The position numbers and the translations under genes are program-made. Below, one piece after another: positions 25,283 to 33,614 of a stretch of 61,862 nucleotides of DNA. Each line of letters starts with the position of its first letter. Within the stretch, counting starts at the first letter, position 1. A model generated the notes under the pieces. That model had not been told where the DNA came from. It saw nothing but the letters and a program-made list of their open reading frames with translations, and made no database searches. Origin of the DNA: UBA7960 sp964624065 (lineage in GTDB: Bacteria > Bacteroidota > Bacteroidia > Bacteroidales > UBA7960); NCBI GenBank assembly GCA_964624065.1, contig CAZUWF010000012.1, forward strand, positions 1-61,862. The letters are read 5' to 3'.

Positions 25283-25356
25283 AGAAACTTTTTTCCTAGT
25301 TGAAACTTTATGGCCCGTTTTTTCATTTCACCTAACAGCCCCAAATTAAATACCAT

Positions 25357-25881
25357 ATTTCAAAATTCAAAACTTTTTCAAATCTATTTCTCTTTTCCAA
25401 AAAATATCTTTTACATTTACCGCAAAATTAGTATCCGTTTATATTTGTAAGGGTTATGCCTCAAATGCACAAATATTGGGTAAAAGGTAAATCATCGAGC
25501 TTTTTGCTTGACGGTTTGCTTTTTAACATCCTAAAAACCAGCGTTTTACCCCCCCCCGCAGTGTTTCAGTTGCAACACTTGCCAATGCATACCACCTTCA
25601 CCTTATCACCAAACCGGCCCTCGAGATAGTACTACGGGGTTGGGACATTTGGATGCTATGCAAGAATAACTTGAGCCACGTAACCCCTCGCCATCAACTG
25701 CGCTCGTTAGCGAGGGGCGTAATCAAGAGGATTTTTTCAAAACTTACAGAGAACCGCGACTAGATGCGAGTGCACGGCAACCATACTGCCCGGGTGGCTG
25801 GCAGCAGGAAGTTGAGGCAATAATTATCCGCCAATTGTCAGAAATTGGCCAAAGTTTTGTTAAAAATATACGACTACAAAT
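25357..25881. other. Intergenic region with a hairpin and a C9 tract
   Basis: No gene seen. Features are a run of nine C (25549-25557) and an 8-bp perfect inverted repeat CCCCTCGC (25684-25691) / GCGAGGGG (25710-25717) with an 18-nt loop. The GC-rich 25540-25800 stretch contrasts with its flanks. Confidence 0.4.
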
Positions 25882-27653
25882 ATGAAACCACAATATTTCA
25901 ATCAACTAACCAAATTATTTATTGCATTGTTTGCAATACTTGTAATTGCAAGTTGTAGTAAAGACAACGAGCTAACAACACCCGAAGGGGAGCTTTTTGT
26001 GAAAACAGAATACAATTTGAAACTAAAAGAGTTTACTTAATCCTTGCAACAAGCATTGAAGTAAAGCACAGAGTTTAGGGATCTTGTCCGAGAGCACGTA
26101 ATGTTTCAGTTTGACGGAGACTACAACACATTACTTACCCACATTGCTGACTTGGAACTTATAAAAGGAATGACCGAGGGCAGCAAAAAAGTTACTACAG
26201 TTAGGGTGTTTCTTGATAAATATCTTGAAAACGGGGGTCTTTTGACAAGAACGAAATCAGGAGCATCAATTTTGGATAATTTAATGGAAGAGTATCCAGG
26301 TCTTCAAATTGCAGTACCTGTGCACGCCGAAGACTGAGACGGAAGCTACTTGCCCCCCATTACTTTTATTCCAGAAGAAGGAACCCAAGGAAGCACTTAC
26401 ATTACCACGTGGACGCCTGATGGTGAAATTTTGAATTTAAGCTTACAGGAAGACCCTTCATTTCCGGTAATTGTTATAGGTATGAACGAGCGAATTATTG
26501 ATGATTTGGAGCCTTTTGAAGATATACCCCTTGCACCCATAAACCTTGCGGCCCTTACCACCGAAAGCGGCATAAGATTGGTTTGGCAAATGCCTCAAGG
26601 CTACGATCCAAGTACCATAATCGGATATAGGATTCTTCGTAAGGGAACTACAAATCAGAATTTTATGATAATTGGTGAAACGGTGGGGTTTGACAATATG
26701 GTTTTCAATGACAACAATACAGGAACTGGCGGGGCATCTTTCTCATATTACGTGATTTCATATAACCACACCTTCGTTTCGAATCCTTCAAATATTGTAA
26801 ACATTACAGCCCCTCCAAGACCAAATCCTCCAAGTTCATTTAGTGCCATCCACCATGGTATTAATACTACTGAATTACAATGGGAAAATTCAAATCAGTT
26901 TTTTGACCAAACTAGACTATATAGGGCGGTTTTTTCTGCGAATAACCCATTTCCCACCTACGATTTACTTGCCACTTTCAATCCAAATCAAAGTGTTTGG
27001 TTTGACCATAGTTTAACTCCAGGGATGAAACATCTTTATAAGCTAAATCATTACACACAAGCTTCTAATAACGAATCTAATTCTAGATTTGCTTTTGTTC
27101 AAGTTCCATATAGGGATATGGCTCAACCCTCGCCTGTATATATAAAAAGACTTGCCTTTACGGTTGAAGTTCAGGAAATAGAGTGCTGGACTCGAGGGAA
27201 ACCAGAATTTCGCCTTAGTGCATTCAATGCTTCAAAGCCTGAGCACAACCCTCATCCCTTAATGAACCCACCCAAGTTTATTCAATTCGCAAAAAGGGAA
27301 AAAATGTCGCAAGTCTTAACCAACATTATGGTCTTGGAGTGGTACCCTGGCTATTTCTTCGATATGATAACATTTCATGCTTTTGAAGAAGACGGAACTG
27401 CAAATTTAGACCTTGACGTTACCGTAAAGTATCAAAACCGGTTGACTCAATCGCTGTGCCGTTCACAGGCGGTCTTGTTGATGGTGCGGTTACAGCCAAA
27501 ATAAAATATAACTCATCGGATGAGATTTGCGGAACGGGCAATTTGCATTATTATGATAACACAAACAAGCACGGTACCGCTTCGCAACCAGGTACTTGGA
27601 TTAACTTTCAATATTTCGGGTTCAAAATATTTGTAAGCACAGTTGATTGGTAA
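25882..27653 (+). pseudogene. Fibronectin-III lipoprotein, decayed
   Basis: ATG 25882 opens a lipoprotein signal (LFAILVIASC lipobox). The reading frame then continues through three in-frame stops: TAA 26038, TAA 26062 and TGA 26335. A -1 frameshift near 27440 precedes the last part (DSIAVPFTGGLVDGAVTAKI...FVSTVDW). The repaired protein would be about 590 aa with two FN3-like domains (about 26530-26810 and 26815-27120) and a C-terminal beta-rich domain. All three stops are one transition from a sense codon (CAA, CAA, TGG). An exported adhesion or binding protein is likely by architecture, but it cannot be made as one chain now. Confidence 0.8.
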
Positions 27654-27695
27654 CAAAAAGCACAACTCAAATTAAAATAACAAAAATTAAGACTT

Positions 27696-28187
27696 ATGAA
27701 ATTAAAACTTCTTTCAATTCTAACCTTAGCCCTTTTGATTTATGGCGGGCAGGCTTATAGCCAAAACTCTTATCCTATGTATATAGGTGTTTCAGCCGAG
27801 TTATTTGCCGATGTTGAGTCAATAGACGAAAGCCTTCTTTTCCACGGTTTTTTCATTGAGAAAAAAATTTCCAAAGGAATTGGCCTGGAGTCTGGTTATT
27901 TCTTCAAGAAGATACCTCGAAACGGAAAATCCTATCATAGCATCCCCGTAGGAATCAGATTTCATCTGGGTTCTTTCACCCTTACCGGAGGTGGTTCATT
28001 TGATTTTGCATCCAAAAGGATCAATGAGTACTTCACAGGATTAGACTTTGGTGTTTTCGCAAGGTTAAGCAAGTCAATTTCTTTGGCCGAAAGGTTCTTT
28101 TTAGAGCCTAGCATTGCTTTCAATCACCAGGTTGAGCAGGTTGGAAATTACTTAGGTCTTGGCTTCAGGCTCAAATACATTTTGTAA
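27696..28187 (+). CDS. Small exported beta-barrel-like protein (paralog 1)
   Basis: 163 aa. Signal peptide (MKLKLLSILTLALLIYGGQA), then alternating hydrophobic/polar strands ending in the outer-membrane-type C-terminus GLGFRLKYIL. GVFARLSKSISLAERFFLEP aligns with GIIARLSKDININERWVFEP in the next gene, so the two are paralogs. The size fits a small 8-stranded PorT/OmpA-like barrel. No function is known. Confidence 0.6.
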   Translation: MKLKLLSILTLALLIYGGQAYSQNSYPMYIGVSAELFADVESIDESLLFHGFFIEKKISKGIGLESGYFFKKIPRNGKSYHSIPVGIRFHLGSFTLTGGGSFDFASKRINEYFTGLDFGVFARLSKSISLAERFFLEPSIAFNHQVEQVGNYLGLGFRLKYIL

Positions 28188-28352
28188 CTTCTTTTTGTAA
28201 GAGAAATAAGGCAGTAATGATAGCTTACATTGGCCTCTCTTAGAGTTGGGGTGAGGTCTTTGAACACGCCCCAACTCTTATGTTCTTGTTGTATTTCCGA
28301 AATTACGGCTTCAAAGTTTTGCTTTCTGATAATCCAAATTAAAAATTTTTCT

Positions 28353-28865
28353 ATGAAAAAAATTAAATCTGTAATCTTTGTTTTTGCCTTGGCAATGTTC
28401 TTACACTCGACCGCCTCGGCTCAAAGCCGTTTTTACGTGGGTGTTTATGGCTCAGCAGGTTGGAATGTATTTGGTGTTGGCGCTTCGGCAATAAGTTCGA
28501 AGGGTTTAAGCCTCGATGTTAAACTACTTAACTTCCTTTATCTTGAAACAGGGTTTGTTCAGAAAGCCTTGGTGGGTGACGATTTAAAATCAACCTACCA
28601 TTACTCCTCCGTACCTATTGTCTTCAAGTTAAAACCCAATTTTGTCAACCTCGCGGTTGGTACTTCCGTTGATGCTATGACCAAGGTGATTGCTGAAAAA
28701 CCAAACTCTACAATTGGTGGGGCAGGAATTGGAATAATTGCAAGGTTAAGTAAGGATATAAATATAAACGAACGTTGGGTTTTTGAACCATCTGTTGGGT
28801 TAGATGTAGTTTACCCTGCCGATGGTGGCATAAGTCTTGGCGTTAAGCTCAAGTACAACCTTTAA
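28353..28865 (+). CDS. Small exported beta-barrel-like protein (paralog 2)
   Basis: 170 aa from ATG 28353, which starts a clean signal peptide (MKKIKSVIFVFALAMFLHST, cleavage after ASAQ). The open frame extends upstream, but that extension lacks a signal and is dropped. The C-terminus SLGVKLKYNL mirrors the upstream paralog. Likely an outer-membrane barrel. A 165-bp gap separates the two genes, and a MITE-like palindrome follows 24 bp after the stop. Confidence 0.65.
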   Translation: MKKIKSVIFVFALAMFLHSTASAQSRFYVGVYGSAGWNVFGVGASAISSKGLSLDVKLLNFLYLETGFVQKALVGDDLKSTYHYSSVPIVFKLKPNFVNLAVGTSVDAMTKVIAEKPNSTIGGAGIGIIARLSKDININERWVFEPSVGLDVVYPADGGISLGVKLKYNL

Positions 28866-28888
28866 ACTTCTCTTGTGAAATAATCAAG

Positions 28889-29040
28889 CAGGGGCTGTCT
28901 GATAAGAGTTGATTTTTTTGCCACTAAGACACTAAGACTCAAAGAAACACAAAAACGTTAATCCCATCAAAATAATCCTTAGTGAGCCTTGGTGTCTTGG
29001 TGTCTTTGTGGCAATTTTTTGACTTTCGAGACAGTCCCTG
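28889..29040. mobile_element. MITE-like 152-bp imperfect palindrome
   Basis: Terminal inverted repeats CAGGGGCTGTCT (28889-28900) and AGACAGTCCCTG (29029-29040) match at 11 of 12 positions. Nested inside are long imperfect arms, TTTTTTGCCACTAAGACACT on the left and GTCTTGGTGTCTTTGTGGCA (then ATTTTTTG) on the right. No coding capacity. From memory, similar GGGACTGTCT-ended, GCCACTAAGACAC-containing palindromes recur in Bacteroidota genomes, which would make this a non-autonomous element. A target duplication is not obvious. Confidence 0.6.
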
Positions 29041-29161
29041 TTTTTTCTTGTTATTGTCGGTTTGCCAAATATGGTTTGGAAAAAAATGTTTACCTGTCTC
29101 CTGAAAAGGACAAAGGCTCCAATGGCTTTGAAATTTTGCAGACAATAAGCTCAAAAAATCC

Positions 29162-29169
29162 TACCTTTG
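29162..29169 (+). promoter_or_regulatory. -7 box of the M20 amidohydrolase gene
   Basis: TACCTTTG is a perfect TAnnTTTG match. A TTTG lies at 29135-29138 (23-nt spacing, slightly long). Predicted start of transcription near 29176, 12 nt before ATG 29188, which rules out the in-frame TTG 29167. Confidence 0.6.
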
Positions 29170-29187
29170 GCAATCAAACTTATTTCA

Positions 29188-30378
29188 ATGGAAATAAAGT
29201 CGCGAATAAAAGAACTTGCCCAAGTGCTATTTAAAGAGATTAGGGATATTAGGCGCTACCTTCACTCCCACCCCGAACTCTCGTGGCAGGAGTTTGGCAC
29301 TTCTGATTTCATTGCTGCAAAACTGGAGGAAGAAGGAATAGGGTTTACCCGTGGTGTTGCCAAAACCGGCATTGTCGCTTTCATCGAAGGCAACAACCCA
29401 GATTCTAAAACCATCGCGCTTCGTGCCGATATGGACGCTTTGCCGATTGAAGAAGCAAATACCTCCGATTATAAATCACTAAACCAAGGTGTAATGCACG
29501 CTTGCGGCCACGATGTACACATGGCTTGTCTGCTTGGCGCTGCCGAAATACTTAACAGGCTCAAAAACAATTTTGATGGAACCGTGAGGCTGATTTTCCA
29601 ACCATCGGAAGAAAGCTACCCCAGCGGAGCGAATGAGATGATAAAAGAGGGTGTTCTTGAAAATCCAGTCCCAAAAGCAATTTTGGGCCAACATGTTTTT
29701 CCTCAACTTCCGGTTGGTTCAATAGGTGTGCGACCCGGAAATTATATGGCATCGACCGATGAAGTTTACATAACCGTAAAGGGCAAGGGGGGTCACGCAG
29801 CTATGCCGCACCTGGTGATTGATCCGGTGGCCATTGCCGCGCACGTTTTGGTGGCGTTGCAGCAAATTCCGAAACTCAATTCTAGCCCTTATGTGCCTAC
29901 CGTGTTGGCCTTTGGGCGCATTATAGGCGACGGCCGTATGAACGTCATCCCCCAAGAGGTAACCATTGATGGCACCTTCAGAACTTTTGACGAAGAGTGG
30001 CGAAACCTTGCCCACGAAACCATAAAGAGGCTCGCCCAAGAAACCGCGAAAAAAATGGGCGGCACCTGCGAAGTAAGGATTGAAAGGGGCTTCCCGTTTC
30101 TGGTAAACGATGCTGCCCTAACTGCAAATTTCAGTCAATGGGCTCAGGATTACCTCGGCAAGGAAAACGTACACGAGCTGGATGTTTCAATGACCGCCGA
30201 AGACTTTGCATTCTATTCACACATCATACCTGCCTGCTTCTACAGGCTAGGCGTTGCAAATGCCCAAAAGGGGATTACTTCGGGAGTTCATACCCCAACC
30301 TTCGACATTGACGAAAAAGCACTTGAAGTCGGTTCGGGATTATTGGCATACGCTGCTGTTAAGGGTCTGGAAGGTTAA
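29188..30378 (+). CDS. M20-family amidohydrolase (N-acyl amino acid / hippurate hydrolase type)
   Basis: 396 aa from ATG 29188, chosen because the promoter -7 box covers the upstream TTG. Peptidase M20D signature: RRYLHSHPELSWQE near the N-terminus, ALRADMDALPIEE, VMHACGHDVHMACLLGAA (metal ligands C106, H108), IFQPSEESYPSGA, a dimerisation insert, and the C-terminal SMTAEDFAFYSHIIPACFYR with the last metal ligand region. Members hydrolyse N-acyl or aminoacyl amides with two Mn or Zn ions in the cytoplasm. Which amide is cleaved here is unknown. Monocistronic as far as visible. Confidence 0.88.
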   Translation: MEIKSRIKELAQVLFKEIRDIRRYLHSHPELSWQEFGTSDFIAAKLEEEGIGFTRGVAKTGIVAFIEGNNPDSKTIALRADMDALPIEEANTSDYKSLNQGVMHACGHDVHMACLLGAAEILNRLKNNFDGTVRLIFQPSEESYPSGANEMIKEGVLENPVPKAILGQHVFPQLPVGSIGVRPGNYMASTDEVYITVKGKGGHAAMPHLVIDPVAIAAHVLVALQQIPKLNSSPYVPTVLAFGRIIGDGRMNVIPQEVTIDGTFRTFDEEWRNLAHETIKRLAQETAKKMGGTCEVRIERGFPFLVNDAALTANFSQWAQDYLGKENVHELDVSMTAEDFAFYSHIIPACFYRLGVANAQKGITSGVHTPTFDIDEKALEVGSGLLAYAAVKGLEG

Positions 30379-30842
30379 GGGCAAAACCTTACTTGTGACC
30401 AACAACAATAAAACATTTAATAATACCGAGATTATTCCAAGCCAAAATAACAAACCCGACGCAGCGGTTAGGTTGCTTTTTCCGTCTTACCGTTGTAGCA
30501 TCTCTCGCATAGTTAAAGTTCTTTGCTTGATGACAATAATTACGAAGCCTATTATTGGACCGTTGCTCTCCAATTTTGATTAGGTTTCGAAAAGTTTAGG
30601 GGCTAGGTTATGGCCGAAACGCTCGGGCTTGCCAGTTTTAGGTTTGCGAAACAACAACAACAACAACAACAAATAACCAATCAGCTAACCAAACAACAGC
30701 CTTCTTCCTGTTTATTTACGGGAGACGGCCATAACTCTTTTTCCCTTCACTTTCTTTGATTTTTCGCCGATTTATTCAAACAGGTTCCAATTGGACTTTC
30801 TGTTTGAAAATTATTAACTTTGTGGTTCATCGGAAATTTTTC
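30379..30842. other. Intergenic region with an (AAC)n microsatellite and sigma-gene promoter
   Basis: It holds a triplet repeat of seven AAC units (30651-30672) and the sigma-factor promoter (30815-30822). No gene seen; an in-frame upstream extension of the sigma ORF (from 30756) lies in front of the promoter and is not used. Confidence 0.5.
30791..30822 (+). promoter_or_regulatory. Promoter of the ECF sigma factor gene
   Basis: TAACTTTG (30815-30822) is a perfect -7 box. TTGG at 30791-30794 sits 20 nt upstream in the -33 position. The box is inside the long open frame and only about 20 nt before GTG 30843, which decides the start. Confidence 0.55.
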
Positions 30843-31391
30843 GTGGACTCACTAAAGGAAATAATAAAGGGTTGCATCAAAAACAATCGGTCTGATCAAT
30901 ACAGGCTGTATTCCCTTTTTTCAAAGAAAATGTACGGGATATGCCTAAGGTACGCATTGAACGATGATGAAGCCGATGATTTTTTGCAGGAAGGATTCAT
31001 AAAGGTTTTCGAAAAACTCGACACATTTAGATGGCAGGGAAGTTTTGAGGGCTGGATGGCAAGAATAATGGTAAACGCAGCCATTGAAAAAATTAGGCAG
31101 CGAGTCCATTTCTTTCCCATCGATGAAATTGGAGATAATGGGAACAGCAATTACGAAAACCTTGGTCCGGCAAATGTTGGCAAATATGAGTTATTGAGGG
31201 TTATACGGCAACTCCCCGATAGGTACAGGCTGGTATTCAACCTATCTACCATTGAGGGTTTTGACCATAAGGAAATTGCAAGTATGCTCGGGATTACTGA
31301 GTCCACCTCACGATCGAACCTTTCCAGGGCAAGGTCCTTGCTTCAAAAATTTTTAAAAGAAAAGCCCGAAATTCTATTAAAAGCAATGTAG
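30843..31391 (+). CDS. ECF-type RNA polymerase sigma factor
   Basis: 182 aa from GTG 30843. Region 2 (YRLYSLFSKKMYGICLRYAL, DDEADDFLQEGFIKVFEKL, FRWQGSFEGWMARIMVNAAI) and region 4 (LPDRYRLVFNLSTIEGFDHK, EIASMLGITESTSRSNLSRA) are both complete, joined by a short linker. It directs core polymerase to a small regulon. The next gene, 7 bp downstream, encodes a protein with a cytoplasmic N-terminus, a single membrane helix and an exported C-terminal barrel. That layout is expected of an anti-sigma partner. Confidence 0.9.
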   Translation: MDSLKEIIKGCIKNNRSDQYRLYSLFSKKMYGICLRYALNDDEADDFLQEGFIKVFEKLDTFRWQGSFEGWMARIMVNAAIEKIRQRVHFFPIDEIGDNGNSNYENLGPANVGKYELLRVIRQLPDRYRLVFNLSTIEGFDHKEIASMLGITESTSRSNLSRARSLLQKFLKEKPEILLKAM

Positions 31392-31398
31392 GATAGAG

Positions 31399-32763
31399 AT
31401 GGGAGTCAAGAATCATCCGTTTGACGATGAAGTCAGAAAGTCGTTTTCTGATTTCGAAGTGGCTCCAAGCCCTGGGGTTTGGAGTTCTATTGCCTCCCAC
31501 CTTGCCTCTTACAATAAGACCAGGCGGTTAATTCCCATTTGGGCTCGTGTTGCGGCCGGCATTGCCATTATCCTGGGTACCACAATTACTGCTTGGCTTG
31601 TTTTCGATCCCAAAAACCTCAATAGAGAAGAAACTTTGACACCAAAGGTTGGTTTGAATGAGTTTGAAAACAATACCTTATCGGTAGATGAAGAGAAAGC
31701 TCTTGCTCGGATTGATACGGTAAATTTAGGCAAAAACATTAAACTGTTTGGGTTCTCTAAGCCAATCCTAACAGTAAAGGCTTTGAATGAACCAACATCT
31801 CAAAGTCTCCAAGCTATCGAAAGGAAGTCACTCCAACCGCTGGATTTCTTGAGGTCGAATGTTTTAATCTCGCAAAAACCATTGCGACACAATAACCAGT
31901 TTCAAGTTCAGGCCATTCACCACCAAACAATGGCTGAAGAGTTGGCCGCAAATTATCCAAAAACAAGTGAAGTCAATGGCGATTTCTCGGCTGGCATTTA
32001 TTTCTCTCCCCAGTTTTCATTTAGGTCCCTTGACAATTCATTCCTCCCAGCTCCCCCATTTAATGGCCTTGAAAAACCCTTGCTGACATACAGCTTTGGA
32101 GCTTACGCACGCTTCAAGGTGGTTGAGAGGGTGGGTGTCCAAATAGGTTTTGAGTACAGTTCAATGGGTCAGTTTCTAAACCATATCACATCGGTCTTGC
32201 ATCAACCGCACTTCCCGTCCTTCACCGTAAACCCCATGACCAAATCAGGTCATCCCCAAACCCTCCTTACATCGTTCGGTCACATAGCTTTTACCACAGA
32301 ATCTTTGGTTTTTGTTGACCTAATGGGAAGTAGGATAAAATCAAATTTTGATTTTTATTCAAGCAACAATCTCAAGCGTATGGCCAAAGATGACCTAGGC
32401 CTAACCCAGCAGTTAACCTTTCTTGATTTTCCAGTGTTGTTGGACCTTAAACTATTAAAAATTGGAAATTCTGGCATCAGCCTAAAAGGAGGAGGTGGAT
32501 TAGGTTATCTGTTACACAATCAGGTCTTTATCGGGAAAGGGGCATTTTCATCTTCAATAGGAGAAACTCAAGGTTTAAGCAAGTTTAGTTTCTTTTACTC
32601 CGGCTCCCTAAAGATTGATTACAAGATCAAGAACGCTTTACGGTTCTCCATCGAGCCGTCAATAAGGAGATACATAAGGGCAATGTTTGAAGAGTCTCCT
32701 CTTTTCGCACCAGCGTCACCCTTCAAGTACTCGATAACCACTGGGGTGACTATTGACTTTTGA
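31399..32763 (+). CDS. Membrane-anchored protein with C-terminal beta-barrel domain; putative anti-sigma partner
   Basis: 454 aa. Residues 1-45 are cytoplasmic and acidic/aromatic (FDDEVRKSFSDFEVAPSPGVW, a motif found in front of many such proteins). One TM helix is at about 46-68 (PIWARVAAGIAIILGTTITAW), then a linker of about 130 residues and a PorT-like outer-membrane beta-barrel domain (from about 200) ending ITTGVTIDF. Coupling to an ECF sigma gene 7 bp upstream suggests the cytoplasmic tail holds the sigma factor. How one chain could span inner membrane and form a barrel is unclear. The 3' end overlaps the convergent SagB-like gene by 14 bp. Confidence 0.7.
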   Translation: MGVKNHPFDDEVRKSFSDFEVAPSPGVWSSIASHLASYNKTRRLIPIWARVAAGIAIILGTTITAWLVFDPKNLNREETLTPKVGLNEFENNTLSVDEEKALARIDTVNLGKNIKLFGFSKPILTVKALNEPTSQSLQAIERKSLQPLDFLRSNVLISQKPLRHNNQFQVQAIHHQTMAEELAANYPKTSEVNGDFSAGIYFSPQFSFRSLDNSFLPAPPFNGLEKPLLTYSFGAYARFKVVERVGVQIGFEYSSMGQFLNHITSVLHQPHFPSFTVNPMTKSGHPQTLLTSFGHIAFTTESLVFVDLMGSRIKSNFDFYSSNNLKRMAKDDLGLTQQLTFLDFPVLLDLKLLKIGNSGISLKGGGGLGYLLHNQVFIGKGAFSSSIGETQGLSKFSFFYSGSLKIDYKIKNALRFSIEPSIRRYIRAMFEESPLFAPASPFKYSITTGVTIDF

Positions 32764-33511
32764 TTTTTCCCACCGGCATTAGATACAGAACCCTGACGCC
32801 TTTTCCCAAATCCAGGAGTTCCTCCACTTCGTTGTCGCGGTAAGCGCCAATCACCACGGTTCCTAAATTGAGCGACGCAGCCATGAGGTGAATGTTTTGG
32901 GAAGCGTGTCCCACCTCGTTGTGAACGTAGCGCTCGCCTCTTTCACCGTACCTTCGTGTGGTCCTTTCGAAAACAGCCGAAAAAACAATAACCGCACCAG
33001 CCTCGCTAACCATCCTTTGCCCAAGGCAAGCCTTTGCAAGCATACCAATGTCTATCTTGTTTCTGACCAACAACAATTTATGGCTATGGTGCAGGTATTG
33101 GTATAGACCCTTTGAAAGACCGCTTACCTGGTTTACCACAACGAAAAGATCGAGTGGGAATGTAGCCCCGGCAGATGGGGCGGTGCGAAATCCACTTGGA
33201 TGGGTAACTCCTTGGCCTGACCAAAGCAACTGCGAAAGTTCGGAAAGGCTTAGGGGCAGGGCTTCGTATCTCCTTACTGACCGCCTTAAACTAAGGGCTC
33301 TTCCAAGGGGCATTCCCCCTTTGGTGTTGGGTGCGGGCAAACCGATTATTGTCCCGGAACCTTGGGTTGAAACATCGGGTACCTCTGGATGGTTTTCAAT
33401 AGGCATTTTTGAAGCATTGGTGGGTGTAACCGAAAAAAGAAAAAATCTAAAAAAGGCTCCAACAACCAGTATCATTGCCAAAACCGATGCGATGTAAATG
33501 AGTTTTTTCAT
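32750..33511 (-). CDS. SagB/ThcOx-family nitroreductase, membrane-anchored
   Basis: 253 aa. N-terminal hydrophobic segment (LIYIASVLAMILVVGAFFRF) acts as signal or anchor, then a SagB-type nitroreductase domain: LRRSVRRYEALPLSLSELSQ, LLWSGQGVTHPSGFRTAPSA, GATFPLDLFVV, and the C-terminal NLGTVVIGAYRDNEVEELLD. SagB proteins are FMN-dependent dehydrogenases, some oxidising azolines in peptide natural products. Here no cyclodehydratase or precursor gene is nearby, so a peptide-modification role is not supported. It is probably located on the periplasmic side. Divergent from the antiporter gene. Confidence 0.8.
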   Translation of the reverse strand: MKKLIYIASVLAMILVVGAFFRFFLFSVTPTNASKMPIENHPEVPDVSTQGSGTIIGLPAPNTKGGMPLGRALSLRRSVRRYEALPLSLSELSQLLWSGQGVTHPSGFRTAPSAGATFPLDLFVVVNQVSGLSKGLYQYLHHSHKLLLVRNKIDIGMLAKACLGQRMVSEAGAVIVFSAVFERTTRRYGERGERYVHNEVGHASQNIHLMAASLNLGTVVIGAYRDNEVEELLDLGKGVRVLYLMPVGKIKSQ

Positions 33512-33588
33512 ATTTTAAATTAAAATGGTATGTATATCGGCAATGTGCTTTGAGTGGCAAATGGCAGGTAAAGGTAAGAAAAATTGAC

Positions 33589-33596
33589 TAATTTTG
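33589..33596 (+). promoter_or_regulatory. -7 box of the antiporter gene
   Basis: TAATTTTG, perfect TAnnTTTG, 18 nt upstream of ATG 33615. The predicted leader is only about 12 nt. Confidence 0.5.
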
Positions 33597-33614
33597 CAAC
33601 AAACGAGATAACCG

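Noticed and set aside
29167..29187. TTG start for the M20 enzyme
   Set aside because: It overlaps the perfect -7 promoter box, so it cannot be in the transcript.
33541..33614. SagB-like gene as part of a thiazole/oxazole peptide cluster
   Set aside because: No cyclodehydratase, YcaO protein or precursor peptide gene is nearby.
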